A DNA stretch of 64,000 nt from Nonomuraea pusilla (GCF_900109355.1 NZ_FOBF01000029.1:25571-89570), one strand, 5' to 3'; positions 1-9,130 are shown, counted from the first letter of the stretch. Translations and numbers: made by a program. The notes: a model not told the origin generated them from the sequence alone.

Positions 1-404
1 AGGTCGGCGAGGACCCGCATGGCGGCCGTGTCGTCGGCCACCGAGGACAGGGGCCGGGTCGCGTCCAGCCGCTCCAGCACCTGCGTGCCGCTGCTCTCGT
101 CGTGACGGAGCAGGCGCACGATGCCGTCGCCCTGCCACGCCCGCAGGCCGGCGGCGACGCCGGCGGTCTCCTCCCGGAGTTGCTGGAGCTTGAGGACCGC
201 GCGGGTCCCGTCGGGCTGGAGCACGGGCAGCACCAGCGAGGCCATGCCGTACGCGGCCGGGCCGTCGGGCCGCAGCCCCCACCGGTCCAGGAACGCGCCG
301 CCCAGCCGGGGCAGCCCGGCGATCCACGCACGCGCCTCGGCGCCCTGCGCGCCGTACGACGCGGCGAAGGCGTCCGGGACGTCGATGACGGTCGAGCCGG
401 TCAT
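1..404 (-). CDS. Aminoglycoside/hydroxyurea-type antibiotic kinase, 5' part only
   Basis: The minus-strand reading frame starts with ATG at 404 after a good ribosome site (GAAGGAGAT) and runs off the window edge, leaving 134 residues. The visible part matches the N-lobe of the APH(6)/hydroxyurea phosphotransferase family: an early segment ending in FLDRWGLRPDG, a conserved stretch with VLPVLQPDGTRAVLKLQ that carries the nucleotide-binding lysine, then GIVRLLRHDE and VLERLDATRPL. This family phosphorylates streptomycin or hydroxyurea in the cytoplasm. The catalytic HxD region lies beyond the window, so activity cannot be judged. Nothing links it to an operon here; the next gene is divergent. 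Confidence 0.85.
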   Translation of the reverse strand, partial: MTGSTVIDVPDAFAASYGAQGAEARAWIAGLPRLGGAFLDRWGLRPDGPAAYGMASLVLPVLQPDGTRAVLKLQQLREETAGVAAGLRAWQGDGIVRLLRHDESSGTQVLERLDATRPLSSVADDTAAMRVLAD

Positions 405-736
405 GGTGAGATCTCCTTCGGTTCAGTCAAGGTCAGGTGCGATGAACGAAGGAGACCAAGGAGGCGCCCGGGTGCCGGGCAGACGTCAAAGCATGCCCCG
501 ACCCTACCCCGGCACGATCACGCCCGCCGGACGGAGACGGCCGAGAAGCTGGAGCGGCACTTCGATCGGGAGTGGCGCGACGACCGGGCCCGCTGACGCG
601 GCCGTCGGCGGCCCCTGGTGATCGGCGTCGCTGTGCGGGAGGCCGAAAGCGGGGCTGAAGCTCCGGCCTCCACGACAAAGCCCGCCGTCCCCCGGGGATG
701 ACACCCTCTAAGGGCGGCCGAGGAGAGGAGCAGTCA
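405..736. other. Intergenic stretch, no supported gene
   Basis: These 332 bases separate two divergent genes. Overlapping plus-strand frames cross the stretch but begin inside the antibiotic kinase gene and have no ribosome site. One frame ends at 596 in a plausible soluble C-terminus (TAEKLERHFDREWRDDRAR), possibly the tail of a lost gene. I see no RNA gene or strong hairpin. Confidence 0.4.
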
Positions 737-1582
737 GTGCGGGTCTACATTTCCATCGACATGGAGGGCGTGGGCGGCATCGCCACCATGGACCAGGTCG
801 TCCGCGGCGGTCACGGGTATCCGAGGTCGCAGCGCCTGATGACGGCCGAGGCCAACGCCGCCATCGAGGGCGCGTTCGACGCCGGGGCCGACAGCGTCCT
901 GATCAACGACAGCCACGGCACCATGGACAACCTGCTGCACGACGAGCTCGATCCGCGCGCCCGGCTGATCTTCGGTTCGCCGAAGCTGGACTGCATGGCC
1001 GAGGGCGTCTCGGCCGAGCACGACGTGGCGATGTTCCTCGGCTACCACGCCGCCGCGGGCTCGCCCGGCGTGCTCGCGCACACCTTCTCGTCGCACTTCT
1101 ACGAGGTACGGCTCAACGGCCGGCCGGTGTCGGAGGCCGAGGTGAACGCGTTGCAGGCGGCGGCGGTCGGCGTCCCGGTGGGGCTGCTCACCGGCGACGA
1201 CGTCATCTGCGGCGTGGCGGAGAAGGCCTTCCCCGGGGTGCGTACGGTCGCCGTCAAGGTCGCGCACGGTCACACCGCCGCCGACAGCCTCTCCCCCGCC
1301 GAGGCCCGGCGGCTGATCAGGGAGGCGGCGGCCGAGACCGTCAGGTCGGCCGGCGACCTGGCCCCGCTGCCGATGCCGGAGGCGCTGGAGCTGGAGATCG
1401 ACATGCCCACCACCCCGGCCGCCGAACTGGGTGAGCAGATCCCGGGCGTGCGCAGGATCGCCGACAAGACGCTCGCCGCCACCTTCACCACGCCGCGCGA
1501 GGTCCTGGGCTGCGTCACGGTCTGCTACCACCTCGCCGCCGACGCGATGACGAGCCGGATGACGCTGTTCGGCCGCCGTTAG
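737..1582 (+). CDS. M55 family D-aminopeptidase (DppA-like)
   Basis: The 281-residue protein starts best at GTG 737, seven bases after a strong AGGAGAGGAG site; an upstream in-frame ATG at 698 has no ribosome site. The sequence follows the M55 (DppA) family closely: SIDMEGVGG near the start supplies the Asp and Glu metal ligands, NDSHGTM and GYHAA supply histidines, and HTFSSHFYEVRLNG carries the catalytic histidine region. M55 enzymes are zinc-dependent cytoplasmic peptidases that release D-amino acids from D-Ala-D-Ala-like peptides, so a role in recycling wall peptides is likely. The gene stands alone, divergent from the antibiotic kinase. Confidence 0.9.
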   Translation: MRVYISIDMEGVGGIATMDQVVRGGHGYPRSQRLMTAEANAAIEGAFDAGADSVLINDSHGTMDNLLHDELDPRARLIFGSPKLDCMAEGVSAEHDVAMFLGYHAAAGSPGVLAHTFSSHFYEVRLNGRPVSEAEVNALQAAAVGVPVGLLTGDDVICGVAEKAFPGVRTVAVKVAHGHTAADSLSPAEARRLIREAAAETVRSAGDLAPLPMPEALELEIDMPTTPAAELGEQIPGVRRIADKTLAATFTTPREVLGCVTVCYHLAADAMTSRMTLFGRR

Positions 1583-1635
1583 GACCTGCCCGCTCGATCT
1601 CGACCGCGCCGGCCCGCAGGCCTGATCGGCGGCGG

Positions 1636-2784
1636 TCAGCAGATCAGGACGAGCACGATCATCACGGCGGCCGTCAGCGGCAGGGCCAGGCCGGTCAGCG
1701 GGGTCAGCAGCACCGCGGCCGCCCCCGTGAGGTAGGCGGCGTTCAGCAGCGGGCCGGGACGGTGCGGACGGACGTGCACCAGCCACAGGCTGGCCAGGAA
1801 GGCGGCCACCGGCACGGCCACCGCCGCCCCGGCCCCCAGCGGGCCGAGGTGCGCGACATGCGTGTGGGCGTCGACGTTCACCGCGAGGCCGGCGCCGATC
1901 GCCGCCGCCGAGGAGAAGATCAGGTAGTGGCCGTAGCCCCAGGGGAAGGCGGCCCTGTTCGAGGTCAGCAGCAGGTGGGCGGGCCGTGAGTAGTAGAGCC
2001 ACCACATGGCGAAGACGATGACCATGCCGCTGAGGGCCGTCGAGAGCAGCGGAGCCGCTTCGATCCGCCGCTCCAGCCCGGTCTGGACGGCGACGGTGGC
2101 GGCCAGCAGCGACTCGCCGAGGACGATGATGGTGAACAGGCCGTAGCGCTCGGCGATGTGGTGCGGATGCCAGGTCGTGGACCAGAACCGCTCCGCCCAC
2201 ACCGGCACGACCAGCTCCGCGAGCACCATCACGAGGAACGCCCCCAGCCACAGCCGCTCGGGCAGCGCCAGCCGGGCGATCCAGCCGGCCTGCACCACCG
2301 CCACCCCGAAGGCGTACCGCAGGGCGCTGCGCCGGCCCTCCTGGTGCTCCTGGGCGGCGCGCAGCCACAGCAGGATCAGCGCCACGCGCATGATCGCGTA
2401 GCCGATCGTGACGAGCACGAAGTCCCGCTCCTGGAAGGCCCGCGGCACCCCGGCGGCCAGGACGAGCACCCCCGCCATCTGCACGAGGATCAGCAACCGG
2501 TACGCGACGTCGTCGGTGTCGTACGCGGAGGCGAACCAGGTGAAGTTCATCCACGCCCACCAGATCGCGAAGAACACCATGGCGTAGCCGAGCACACCCG
2601 CGCCCGCGTGCCCTTCCGACAGCGCGTGGTGGAGGGCGGTGGAGGCCTGCGCCACGGCGATCACGAAGCACAGGTCGGACAGGAGCTCCAAGGGGGTGGC
2701 GACGCGGTGCGGCTCGCCGGGGTCGCGCCCGGACATCCTGCGCCACAACGGCACCTCGATCCGGCCACCGTGCGTACCGGTCAT
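1636..2784 (-). CDS. Low temperature requirement A (LtrA) family membrane protein
   Basis: This is a 382-residue integral membrane protein with about ten hydrophobic helices. The N-terminal PLELLSDLCFVIAVAQ motif, the WWAWMNFTWFASAYDTDD block and the later LGESLLAAT segment are hallmarks of the LtrA family. LtrA was named from a Listeria mutant that fails to grow in the cold; the biochemical function of the family is not known. I chose the ATG at 2784 because GGAAGGGA lies just upstream; an in-frame codon at 2811 has no such site. It is divergent from the SARP regulator that follows. Confidence 0.88.
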   Translation of the reverse strand: MTGTHGGRIEVPLWRRMSGRDPGEPHRVATPLELLSDLCFVIAVAQASTALHHALSEGHAGAGVLGYAMVFFAIWWAWMNFTWFASAYDTDDVAYRLLILVQMAGVLVLAAGVPRAFQERDFVLVTIGYAIMRVALILLWLRAAQEHQEGRRSALRYAFGVAVVQAGWIARLALPERLWLGAFLVMVLAELVVPVWAERFWSTTWHPHHIAERYGLFTIIVLGESLLAATVAVQTGLERRIEAAPLLSTALSGMVIVFAMWWLYYSRPAHLLLTSNRAAFPWGYGHYLIFSSAAAIGAGLAVNVDAHTHVAHLGPLGAGAAVAVPVAAFLASLWLVHVRPHRPGPLLNAAYLTGAAAVLLTPLTGLALPLTAAVMIVLVLIC

Positions 2785-2960
2785 CACCGCGTCCCTTCCG
2801 TCACCGCTCACCTACGACTCCTCATCGTGGCGCAAGGCGGAAGGTGCTGGATCCGGCGGTGAGGGGGAAGGCCGGCAACCGTTCACAACCAGTCCCCTAT
2901 TCATCTCCAAGTCGTCCGCAGGAAACTTCCTTCACGTCCGGTCTCATCGAGGGAGGAGAC

Positions 2961-5900
2961 TTGCACGGCATGGCCGGGTTCGAAGCAGCCGCCGTACCCG
3001 CCGGTCCTCCGCGGCCCGGCATGGAGTTCCGCGTCCTCGGCCCCTTGGAGGTGCGTGACGGCGGCGGGGGCGTCGTCGGCCTCGGAGGTCCACGTCAGCG
3101 TGCCGTCCTGGCCCGCCTCACGATCGCGGCGGGGGCCGTGGTCTCCACGGACACGCTGATCGACGATCTCTACCGGGGCGCGCCTCCCGCGACCGCCCTG
3201 GCGTCGCTCCACGTCTACGTCGCGAAGCTGCGCCGGGCGATCGAGCCGGAGCGGGCTCCGCGCACGCCGCCCCGGCTGCTCGTCGCGCGGCGGCCCGGCT
3301 ACCTGCTGGACGCCTCCCGCGTGGACGCGCTGCGGTTCGCCGCGCTCGTCGCCGACGCCGAGCACCGCCCGGCCGAGCAGGCGCTGCCGCGGCTCGACGA
3401 GGCGCTCGGCCTGTGGCGGGGCACCCCGTACGGCGAGTTCTCCGGCGAGCTGTGGGCGGTCACCGAGGTGAACCGGCTGCGCGAGCTACGCCTGGTGGCG
3501 ATCGAGCGGCGGGCGGAAGCGCTGCTGGGCCTCGGCCGGCCGCAGGCGGTGATCAACGATCTGGAGTGCCGGACGAGCAGGCATCCGCTGCGGGAGCGGC
3601 TGTGGTGGCTGCTGGCCCTCGCCCTGTACCGTTCCGGCCGCCAGGCCGACGCGCTCGCCACGCTGCGGCGGGCCAGGAGCGTCATCGCCGGCCAGCTCGG
3701 CCTGGACCCGGGCCCCGCGCTGCAGGCGCTGGAGGACGACATCCTGCGGCAGGTCCCGTCGCTCTCCCTCCCGCCGGACCCCGTCACGCTCGCTCCGGCG
3801 GGCGCGTCCGCGGTCCGGGCCGCCCGGCCGAGGCTCGGCCGGGACGCGCAGCTCGCGCAGATGGAGCTCCTGCTGCACCGCGGCGACGTGAGCACCGTCG
3901 CGGTGAGCGGCGAGCCCGGCATCGGCAAGACGTGGCTCCTGGAGGCCTTCCGCGAACGCTGCGACGACCTCGGCCGCCTGGTGCTGTGGGGCGGCTGCCA
4001 GGAGAGCGAGGGGACCCTGCCGCTGTGGCCCTGGATCCAGGTCCTCCGGTCGCTCTCGCGCCTCCATCCGCCCGCGGACCGGCAGGCGCTCGCCGGCCTG
4101 CTCGACGAGGAGGAGCAGCCGGGCCCGGGAGCCGGGCCGCACCGCCACCGCGCCATGGGAGCCGGGCCGCACCGCCACCGCGCCATGGGGGCCGGGCCGC
4201 ACCGCCGCCACGCCGTCGCCGCCTGGCTCGCCGCCGCGGCCCGCGCCCGGCCCCTGGTGATCGTCTTCGACGACCTGCAGTGGGCCGACCTCGCGACCCT
4301 CGACCTGCTCGGCGACGTCATGGCGCTCGTCAAGGACGCGCGCGAGCCCGTGCCGCTCACGGTGGTCGTGGCGTTCCACGACAGCGCGGACCTGCCCGCC
4401 GTCGAGTCGGCCCTCGGCAGGCTCGCCAGGTACGACCTGCTCCGCCTCCGGCTCACCGGCCTCGACGCGGGCGCGGTGCAGGCCCTGGCCGCCGCGACGG
4501 GCTCCCCGCTGGACGAGCGGGCCGCGCGCCGCCTCACCCGGCGCACCGGCGGCAACCCGTTCTTCGTCCGGGAGACGCTCGGGATGCTCGCCCAGGGCCA
4601 CCCGCTGGACGCGCTGCCCGACGCCGTCGCCAGCCTCGTCCAGCGACGGCTGGCGGCGGCCGGCCCCCGGGTGACGGACGTGCTCCAGGTCGCCGCGGTG
4701 CTCGGCAGGGACTTCGACCCGGACGTCGTCGCCCACATCCGCGGGACGGACGGCGTCTACGACCTGCTCGACCAGGCGGTCAGGGCGGGGCTCGTCGTGC
4801 CGACGGCCAACCGCATGGCCTTCGCCCACGACCTGGTGAGGGAGACCCTCATCCGCGACATCCCCCCGCTGAGGAAGGCGACCATCCACCGCGAGGCGAT
4901 GAACGCGCTGGCCGCGCGCCCGGGGGTGGAGCTCGCCGTGATCGCCCGCCACGCGATCGAGGCCGGCCCCGCCGCGTACGCGGAGGCCGTCCACTGGGCG
5001 CGGGCGATGGCCGAGCAGGCGACCCTCCGCCTCGCCTACGAGGAGGCCGCCGTGTGGTGGTCCCACGCGGTCAAGGCCCACGGCGCGTCCGCCGGAGACC
5101 CCGCCGACCACGTGGAGCTGCTGCTGCGGCAGGCCAGGGCGCTGCTCGACGCGGGGGACGCGATCGGCGCCAGGAACGCGCGGGCCCAGGCGATCCCGAT
5201 CGCCGACCGCGCGGGCGACGGCGGCGGCCCCCGGCTGGTCGCCCGCGCGCTCACCGCGCTGGACGCCCCCTCGATCTGGCACCTGCGCGACCCCTGCCAG
5301 GGCGTGGACCTCCAGCTCGTGCACCGGTTCGAGCTCGCGCTCAGGACGCTGCCCGATCAGGACGGCCCCGAACGCGCCCGGCTGCTCGCCGGGCTCGCCC
5401 AGGAGCTGCAGGACGGCACCGGCGACCCGCGCTGCGACCTCCACTCGGCCGAGGCCGTGGAGACCGCGCGCAGGCTCGACGACCCGCAGCTGCTCATGCG
5501 GATGCTCAACGCGCGGTATCTGTCGCTCCCGAGCTGCCTGCGCACCAGCGGCTCCGCCGAGGTCGCCGAGGAGATCGCACGGCTCGCGCGGCGGACCAGG
5601 ACGCCCGAGTTCGAGCTGCTCGCGGCGATGATGCTCACCCACCGCCGGATGGAACGTTTCGACGTGGCGGGAGCGGACCGGGCGGCGGCCCGGTGCGACA
5701 GGATCCTCCACCGGATGCCGCTGCCGTGGCCGCGCTTCCAGCACGCGGTGTGGCGGGCGGGCCGGCTCGCCGTCGCCGGACGCTTCGACGAGGCCGAGGC
5801 GGCGTACGCGGACGCCGAGCGCCAGGCCGGGCGCCTCGGTGTGTGGCACGCCGGGTCCGTCGTGGCGCTGGGCCGTGTCCTCACCCACTACCTGCGCGGG

Positions 5901-6386
5901 ACGATCGCCGAGGCGGGCCGGCTGCTCGACGCGGTCGCCGGCGTCCACCCCTGCCTGGACCAGGCGCTGCGGGTGCTGGCCCGGACGGGGCAGGACAGGC
6001 GGGAGGAGGCGCGGAAGGCCGCGGCGGGCGGCTGGCTGCCGCCGCCGCTCGACTGGTCCTGGCTCACGGCGACCTGCCTGCAGGGGGCGGCGCAGACGGC
6101 GGTGGGAGACGTCGAGGCGTGCAGGGCGACCTACTCCGCCCTCGTCCCCTACAGCGGGCGGATGTCGGTGGGGGCGGCCGTCGCCTTCCTCGGGCCGGTG
6201 GACTGGTTCCTGGCGCTGCTCGCCTCGGCAGCGGGCGACCAGGCGGCGGCCGTACGGCATCTGCTGAAGCTCGCGCGGCTCGCGAGCCGGGGCGGGCTGA
6301 GCGTGTGGAGGAACCGTGTGATGGCGGCCGCGGGCCTGGACCTGTCGCCCGTGCGCTGGGACGTGACCGTCGCCAGGGCAGGCTGA
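2961..6386 (+). CDS. AfsR/SARP-family regulator with ATPase domain
   Basis: A large cytoplasmic regulator of about 1141 residues. The order is an OmpR-type winged DNA-binding domain (about 20-105, beginning EFRVLGPLEVRDG), a bacterial transcriptional activator (BTAD) domain (about 110-260), a STAND-type ATPase (Walker A GEPGIGKT near 317, Walker B VIVFDDLQWAD near 432) and a long helical TPR-like C-terminal half. No C-terminal LuxR helix-turn-helix is visible. SARPs of this layout activate secondary-metabolite genes. The TTG at 2961 follows GGGAGGAG; ATG 2970 or ATG 3021 are alternatives. Oddly, a 30-bp in-frame tandem repeat lies between Walker A and Walker B. It ends facing the lanthipeptide operon, which it might control, but that is inference. 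Confidence 0.85.
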   Translation: MHGMAGFEAAAVPAGPPRPGMEFRVLGPLEVRDGGGGVVGLGGPRQRAVLARLTIAAGAVVSTDTLIDDLYRGAPPATALASLHVYVAKLRRAIEPERAPRTPPRLLVARRPGYLLDASRVDALRFAALVADAEHRPAEQALPRLDEALGLWRGTPYGEFSGELWAVTEVNRLRELRLVAIERRAEALLGLGRPQAVINDLECRTSRHPLRERLWWLLALALYRSGRQADALATLRRARSVIAGQLGLDPGPALQALEDDILRQVPSLSLPPDPVTLAPAGASAVRAARPRLGRDAQLAQMELLLHRGDVSTVAVSGEPGIGKTWLLEAFRERCDDLGRLVLWGGCQESEGTLPLWPWIQVLRSLSRLHPPADRQALAGLLDEEEQPGPGAGPHRHRAMGAGPHRHRAMGAGPHRRHAVAAWLAAAARARPLVIVFDDLQWADLATLDLLGDVMALVKDAREPVPLTVVVAFHDSADLPAVESALGRLARYDLLRLRLTGLDAGAVQALAAATGSPLDERAARRLTRRTGGNPFFVRETLGMLAQGHPLDALPDAVASLVQRRLAAAGPRVTDVLQVAAVLGRDFDPDVVAHIRGTDGVYDLLDQAVRAGLVVPTANRMAFAHDLVRETLIRDIPPLRKATIHREAMNALAARPGVELAVIARHAIEAGPAAYAEAVHWARAMAEQATLRLAYEEAAVWWSHAVKAHGASAGDPADHVELLLRQARALLDAGDAIGARNARAQAIPIADRAGDGGGPRLVARALTALDAPSIWHLRDPCQGVDLQLVHRFELALRTLPDQDGPERARLLAGLAQELQDGTGDPRCDLHSAEAVETARRLDDPQLLMRMLNARYLSLPSCLRTSGSAEVAEEIARLARRTRTPEFELLAAMMLTHRRMERFDVAGADRAAARCDRILHRMPLPWPRFQHAVWRAGRLAVAGRFDEAEAAYADAERQAGRLGVWHAGSVVALGRVLTHYLRGTIAEAGRLLDAVAGVHPCLDQALRVLARTGQDRREEARKAAAGGWLPPPLDWSWLTATCLQGAAQTAVGDVEACRATYSALVPYSGRMSVGAAVAFLGPVDWFLALLASAAGDQAAAVRHLLKLARLASRGGLSVWRNRVMAAAGLDLSPVRWDVTVARAG
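4131..4217 (+). repeat. 30-bp in-frame tandem repeat inside the SARP ATPase domain
   Basis: Two 30-bp copies starting at 4131 and 4161 differ only in the last base, and a third, diverged 27-bp copy starts at 4191. The repeat encodes a His- and Gly-rich decapeptide (AGPHRHRAMG) and lies between the Walker A and Walker B motifs. Confidence 0.95.
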
Positions 6387-6444
6387 GCCGAGCGGGGCCC
6401 GCCGGGGACGCTCACGGCTCACCGCCGCGGCCCGCCGGGCGCGC

Positions 6445-7191
6445 TCACCGCTCCCCACCGTCCGCGTCCAGGTCGGCCGGGTCCAGGTCCGCCGGGTCCA
6501 GGTCGGCTGCGGCGAGGTCGGCCGCGGCGAGGTCCCAGCACTCGGCCAGGAACACGGAGAACGACGCCAGCGCGCTCTTGCCGGTGCCCGCCACCACGGC
6601 CGGCGAGGCCGGGTCCTCGGCCAGGCCGGACGCCAGTCGCCGCCGGTAGCCGTCCAGCCGGCCGGCGTGCTCGGCGACCTGGGCGGCGAGGAACGCCGCG
6701 CAGCCCGCGTCGCCGCCGAAGACCCGGCGGCAGCCCGCCAGCAGGCCGGGACCGGCCGTCGCCATCAGGCGCGCCGTCTCGTGGCCGATGGCGGCCGCGC
6801 GGAGCGGGGCCTCGCCGCCGGCCACGTTCTCGCACAGCCTGACGTAGAACTCGGCCCCGGCCGGCGGGGGCGTCCGCAGCAGGGCGGCCACGTCGGGCCG
6901 CGTGCCGTACCGGCCGCGCCACCAGTCCGCGGTGGCCTGGACCGACTCCAGCAGCGCCCGCACCGGGTCAGGGCCGCTCCCGTACCGGTCGCGTCCGGCG
7001 CCCTCGTCCGGCAGCCACCATCCCTCGTACCCGCTCAGGTGAACGCCGTGGGCGCTGAAACGCAGGAACCACCGGGCGAACAGCCGGTCGTCGCAGCCGG
7101 GCCGCAGCAACCGGGCCAGAACGCCGCCCTCGCTCACCCGGCGGCGCTCCGGCTCCAGCGCCGCCTCGTACCGTGCCCACGGGTCCGTCAC
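6445..7191 (-). CDS. Unknown 248-aa protein at the end of the lanthipeptide operon
   Basis: I do not recognise this protein. It starts at GTG 7191 after a strong GAGGAGG site, 43 bases downstream of the transporter gene, so it is very likely the last gene of the lan operon. It is soluble, apparently all-helical, with a conserved-looking FLRFSAHGVHLSGYEGWW segment near residues 43-60 and two His/Glu-containing helices later (IGHETARL, AEHAGRL). The F-x-A-x-GV-EGW pattern faintly recalls helical heme-oxygenase-like proteins of actinomycetes, but I cannot see a matched metal-ligand set. The C-terminus is a run of A-D-L-type five-residue repeats coded by a 15-bp DNA repeat. Possible roles include a tailoring, immunity or regulatory partner of the lanthipeptide. 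Confidence 0.7.
   Translation of the reverse strand: MTDPWARYEAALEPERRRVSEGGVLARLLRPGCDDRLFARWFLRFSAHGVHLSGYEGWWLPDEGAGRDRYGSGPDPVRALLESVQATADWWRGRYGTRPDVAALLRTPPPAGAEFYVRLCENVAGGEAPLRAAAIGHETARLMATAGPGLLAGCRRVFGGDAGCAAFLAAQVAEHAGRLDGYRRRLASGLAEDPASPAVVAGTGKSALASFSVFLAECWDLAAADLAAADLDPADLDPADLDADGGER
6466..6533 (-). repeat. 15-bp tandem repeat coding the C-terminus of the 248-aa protein
   Basis: About four and a half 15-bp units (consensus GTCCAGGTCGGCCGG on the plus strand) follow without gaps. They encode five-residue steps of the form (A/D)-(A/P)-A-D-L near the end of the minus-strand gene, similar in rhythm to pentapeptide repeats but too few to form a stable coil alone. Confidence 0.9.
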
Positions 7192-7234
7192 CCGGTTCCT
7201 CCTCGATCCTCGCCGCCGGGAATCCGTCCCGCCC

Positions 7235-9049
7235 TCACGCGGGCCTGTCGTGACCGCTTCCCACGACTGGGGATTCGGGGACGGCCTGCGCGCGCAGCAT
7301 CCGGGCGTACAGCCCGTGCGGCGCGCCGCGCAGCTCCGCGGGAGCGCCCTGCTCCGCCACCCGCCCGCCGTCCAGGGCCACGACCAGGTCGAAGCAGTCG
7401 AGCGCGGCGAACCTGTGGGAGACGACCACCGTCGTCCGGCCCCTGCGCGCGGCCAGCACCGCCCGCACGACCTCGCGTTCGGTCAGCGGGTCGAGCGCGG
7501 AGGTGGCCTCGTCCAGCACGAGCACGCGGGCGTCCGAGAGGAGGGCGCGGGCCAGCGCGACGCGCTGCCGCTCGCCGCCTGACAGCAGCGCCCCGCGCTC
7601 CCCCACGAACGTGTCGTAGCCGTCGGGGAGCGCCGCGATCCGCTCGTGGATCCCGGCGATCTCGCACGCCCGCACCAGCGCGTCCGCGGGGGCGTCCGGG
7701 TCGGCGTACCTGAGGTTGTCCGCCACCGACCCCTGGAAGAGGAAGGGCTCCTGGGGGGCCACGCAGACCCGGCCTGGACGCGGCCCGCGCACCTCGCTCC
7801 CGTCGACGAGGACCGCCCCTTCGGCGGGCAGGTGCAGTCCGGCCAGCAGGTGACCGAGGGTGGTCTTGCCCGAGCCGCTCCGCCCGACGACCAGGACGGC
7901 GGACCCCGCCGGCACGTCGAGGCTGACGTCGCGCAGCGCCATCCGTCCTGGCCCGCCCGCCGCCGGATGGCCGAACGTGACCCGCCGCACGGCCAGCGCG
8001 CCGGGCCCGCGTCCGCCGCTCGCCGGCGGGTGCGGCTCGGCCGGTAGGTCGAGGTAGCCGAAGACCCTCTCGAACGCCCCCTGGACCGACCGCAGGTCGG
8101 TGACGGTCCCGAGGATCTGCCCGATCGGCTGGTACAGCCTGGACTGCAACGCGACGAAGGCGACGAGCGTGCCCGCGCTGACGTCACGGGCCAGGCCCGC
8201 CGCCAGGAACACCAGGTACGGGGTCACCATGAAGAAGACGTGCGCCACGCTCAGCACCAGCTGGGCGGTCAGCCCGGCCCGCACCTGCAGCCGCGCCAGC
8301 CCGCGGCTCTCCCCCGCGAACGCCGCCCGCTCGTCGTCCTGCCTGCCGTGGACCCTCGCCAGCGTGACGCCGCCCAGTGACAGCCGCTCCGCGGCGATCG
8401 AGGAGAGCCGCGCCCTGGACTCCTGGCTGACCGCCGACAGCCTGCCGAGGGCTCGTCCCGACCGGGAGGACACCCAGAGGACGACGGGCGCGAGCAGCAC
8501 CGCGGCGGCGGCGAGCGGAACGGAGAGCGCGACCATCGCCGCCCCCGCCGTCGCGAACCCCAGGACTCCGGCGAGCGCCTCCGGCAAGGTGTCCCTGACC
8601 GCCCGCTCCACCTGGGCGGTGTCGCCCGTCAGCCGCGACTGGACCTCGCCGCCCTTCGTCCTGGCGAAGAAGGCGAGCGGCATGCGCTGGAGACGTCCGA
8701 ACATCTCCTCGCGCAGGGTGTGCACCACGCTCTGCGCCGTCCTGGCGGCCAGCCAGGTCTGCGCGAGATCGGCCGCGCCCATCACGGCGGCGGCCAGCGC
8801 GGCCAGGGTGGCGAACTCGGCGAGCAGCGGCAGGTCGGGGCCGCCTGGCCCGAAGAGCGCCCGGTCGAAGACCGCCTGGGTCAGCAGCGGGAGCGCGGCG
8901 CCCAGCGCGGAGAAGACGCCGACGAGCAGGACGACGAGCAGGATCGCCCAGCGGTGGGGCCGGAACAGCCGCGCGACCCTGCGCCAGGTCGCCGGAGCGT
9001 TCGCCGTCCCGGGCGCGGCCGTCGGGGCGGGTCCGGGTTCATGGGGCAC
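7235..9049 (-). CDS. lanT: ABC exporter of the lanthipeptide operon (LanT-type, no peptidase domain)
   Basis: A 604-residue fused exporter half-unit. A six-helix membrane domain (about 25-310) is followed by an ATPase domain with Walker A GRSGSGKT, Q-loop VAPQEPFLFQG, signature LSGGERQRVALARAL, Walker B VLVLDEATSALD and an H-loop histidine. It would act as a homodimer in the membrane. There is no N-terminal C39 peptidase domain, so it can export the peptide but not cut off its leader. The GTG start at 9049 has AAGGA upstream. Position directly after the precursor gene suggests export of the modified peptide. A hairpin between the two genes may lower its expression relative to the precursor. 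Confidence 0.88.
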   Translation of the reverse strand: MPHEPGPAPTAAPGTANAPATWRRVARLFRPHRWAILLVVLLVGVFSALGAALPLLTQAVFDRALFGPGGPDLPLLAEFATLAALAAAVMGAADLAQTWLAARTAQSVVHTLREEMFGRLQRMPLAFFARTKGGEVQSRLTGDTAQVERAVRDTLPEALAGVLGFATAGAAMVALSVPLAAAAVLLAPVVLWVSSRSGRALGRLSAVSQESRARLSSIAAERLSLGGVTLARVHGRQDDERAAFAGESRGLARLQVRAGLTAQLVLSVAHVFFMVTPYLVFLAAGLARDVSAGTLVAFVALQSRLYQPIGQILGTVTDLRSVQGAFERVFGYLDLPAEPHPPASGGRGPGALAVRRVTFGHPAAGGPGRMALRDVSLDVPAGSAVLVVGRSGSGKTTLGHLLAGLHLPAEGAVLVDGSEVRGPRPGRVCVAPQEPFLFQGSVADNLRYADPDAPADALVRACEIAGIHERIAALPDGYDTFVGERGALLSGGERQRVALARALLSDARVLVLDEATSALDPLTEREVVRAVLAARRGRTTVVVSHRFAALDCFDLVVALDGGRVAEQGAPAELRGAPHGLYARMLRAQAVPESPVVGSGHDRPA

Positions 9050-9094
9050 GGCGGGAGCTGTCCTTTTCCGGAGGTCGGGAGGGAGGGACGGCGG

Positions 9095-9123
9095 GGCCCC
9101 GCCCGCCAGGGGCGGGCGGGGCC
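9095..9123 (-). terminator. Perfect hairpin between precursor and exporter genes
   Basis: A 13-bp perfect inverted repeat (9095-9107 and 9111-9123) with a 3-base loop, almost all G and C, sits 7 bases past the precursor stop codon and 45 bases before the exporter start. There is no U run, so it may be a partial terminator or an mRNA-stabilising stem that keeps precursor transcripts more abundant than exporter transcripts. Confidence 0.6.
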
Positions 9124-9130
9124 GTGGGAC

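Noticed and set aside
433..704. Minus-strand short frames between the antibiotic kinase and the M55 gene
   Set aside because: No ribosome site or homology, and they would overlap the kinase promoter.
734..2746. Very long minus-strand open frames opposite real genes, such as 734-2746, 3486-6458 and 17002-20145
   Set aside because: They are Arg/Gly/Pro-rich shadows of real genes, produced by the high GC content, with no family motifs or ribosome sites.
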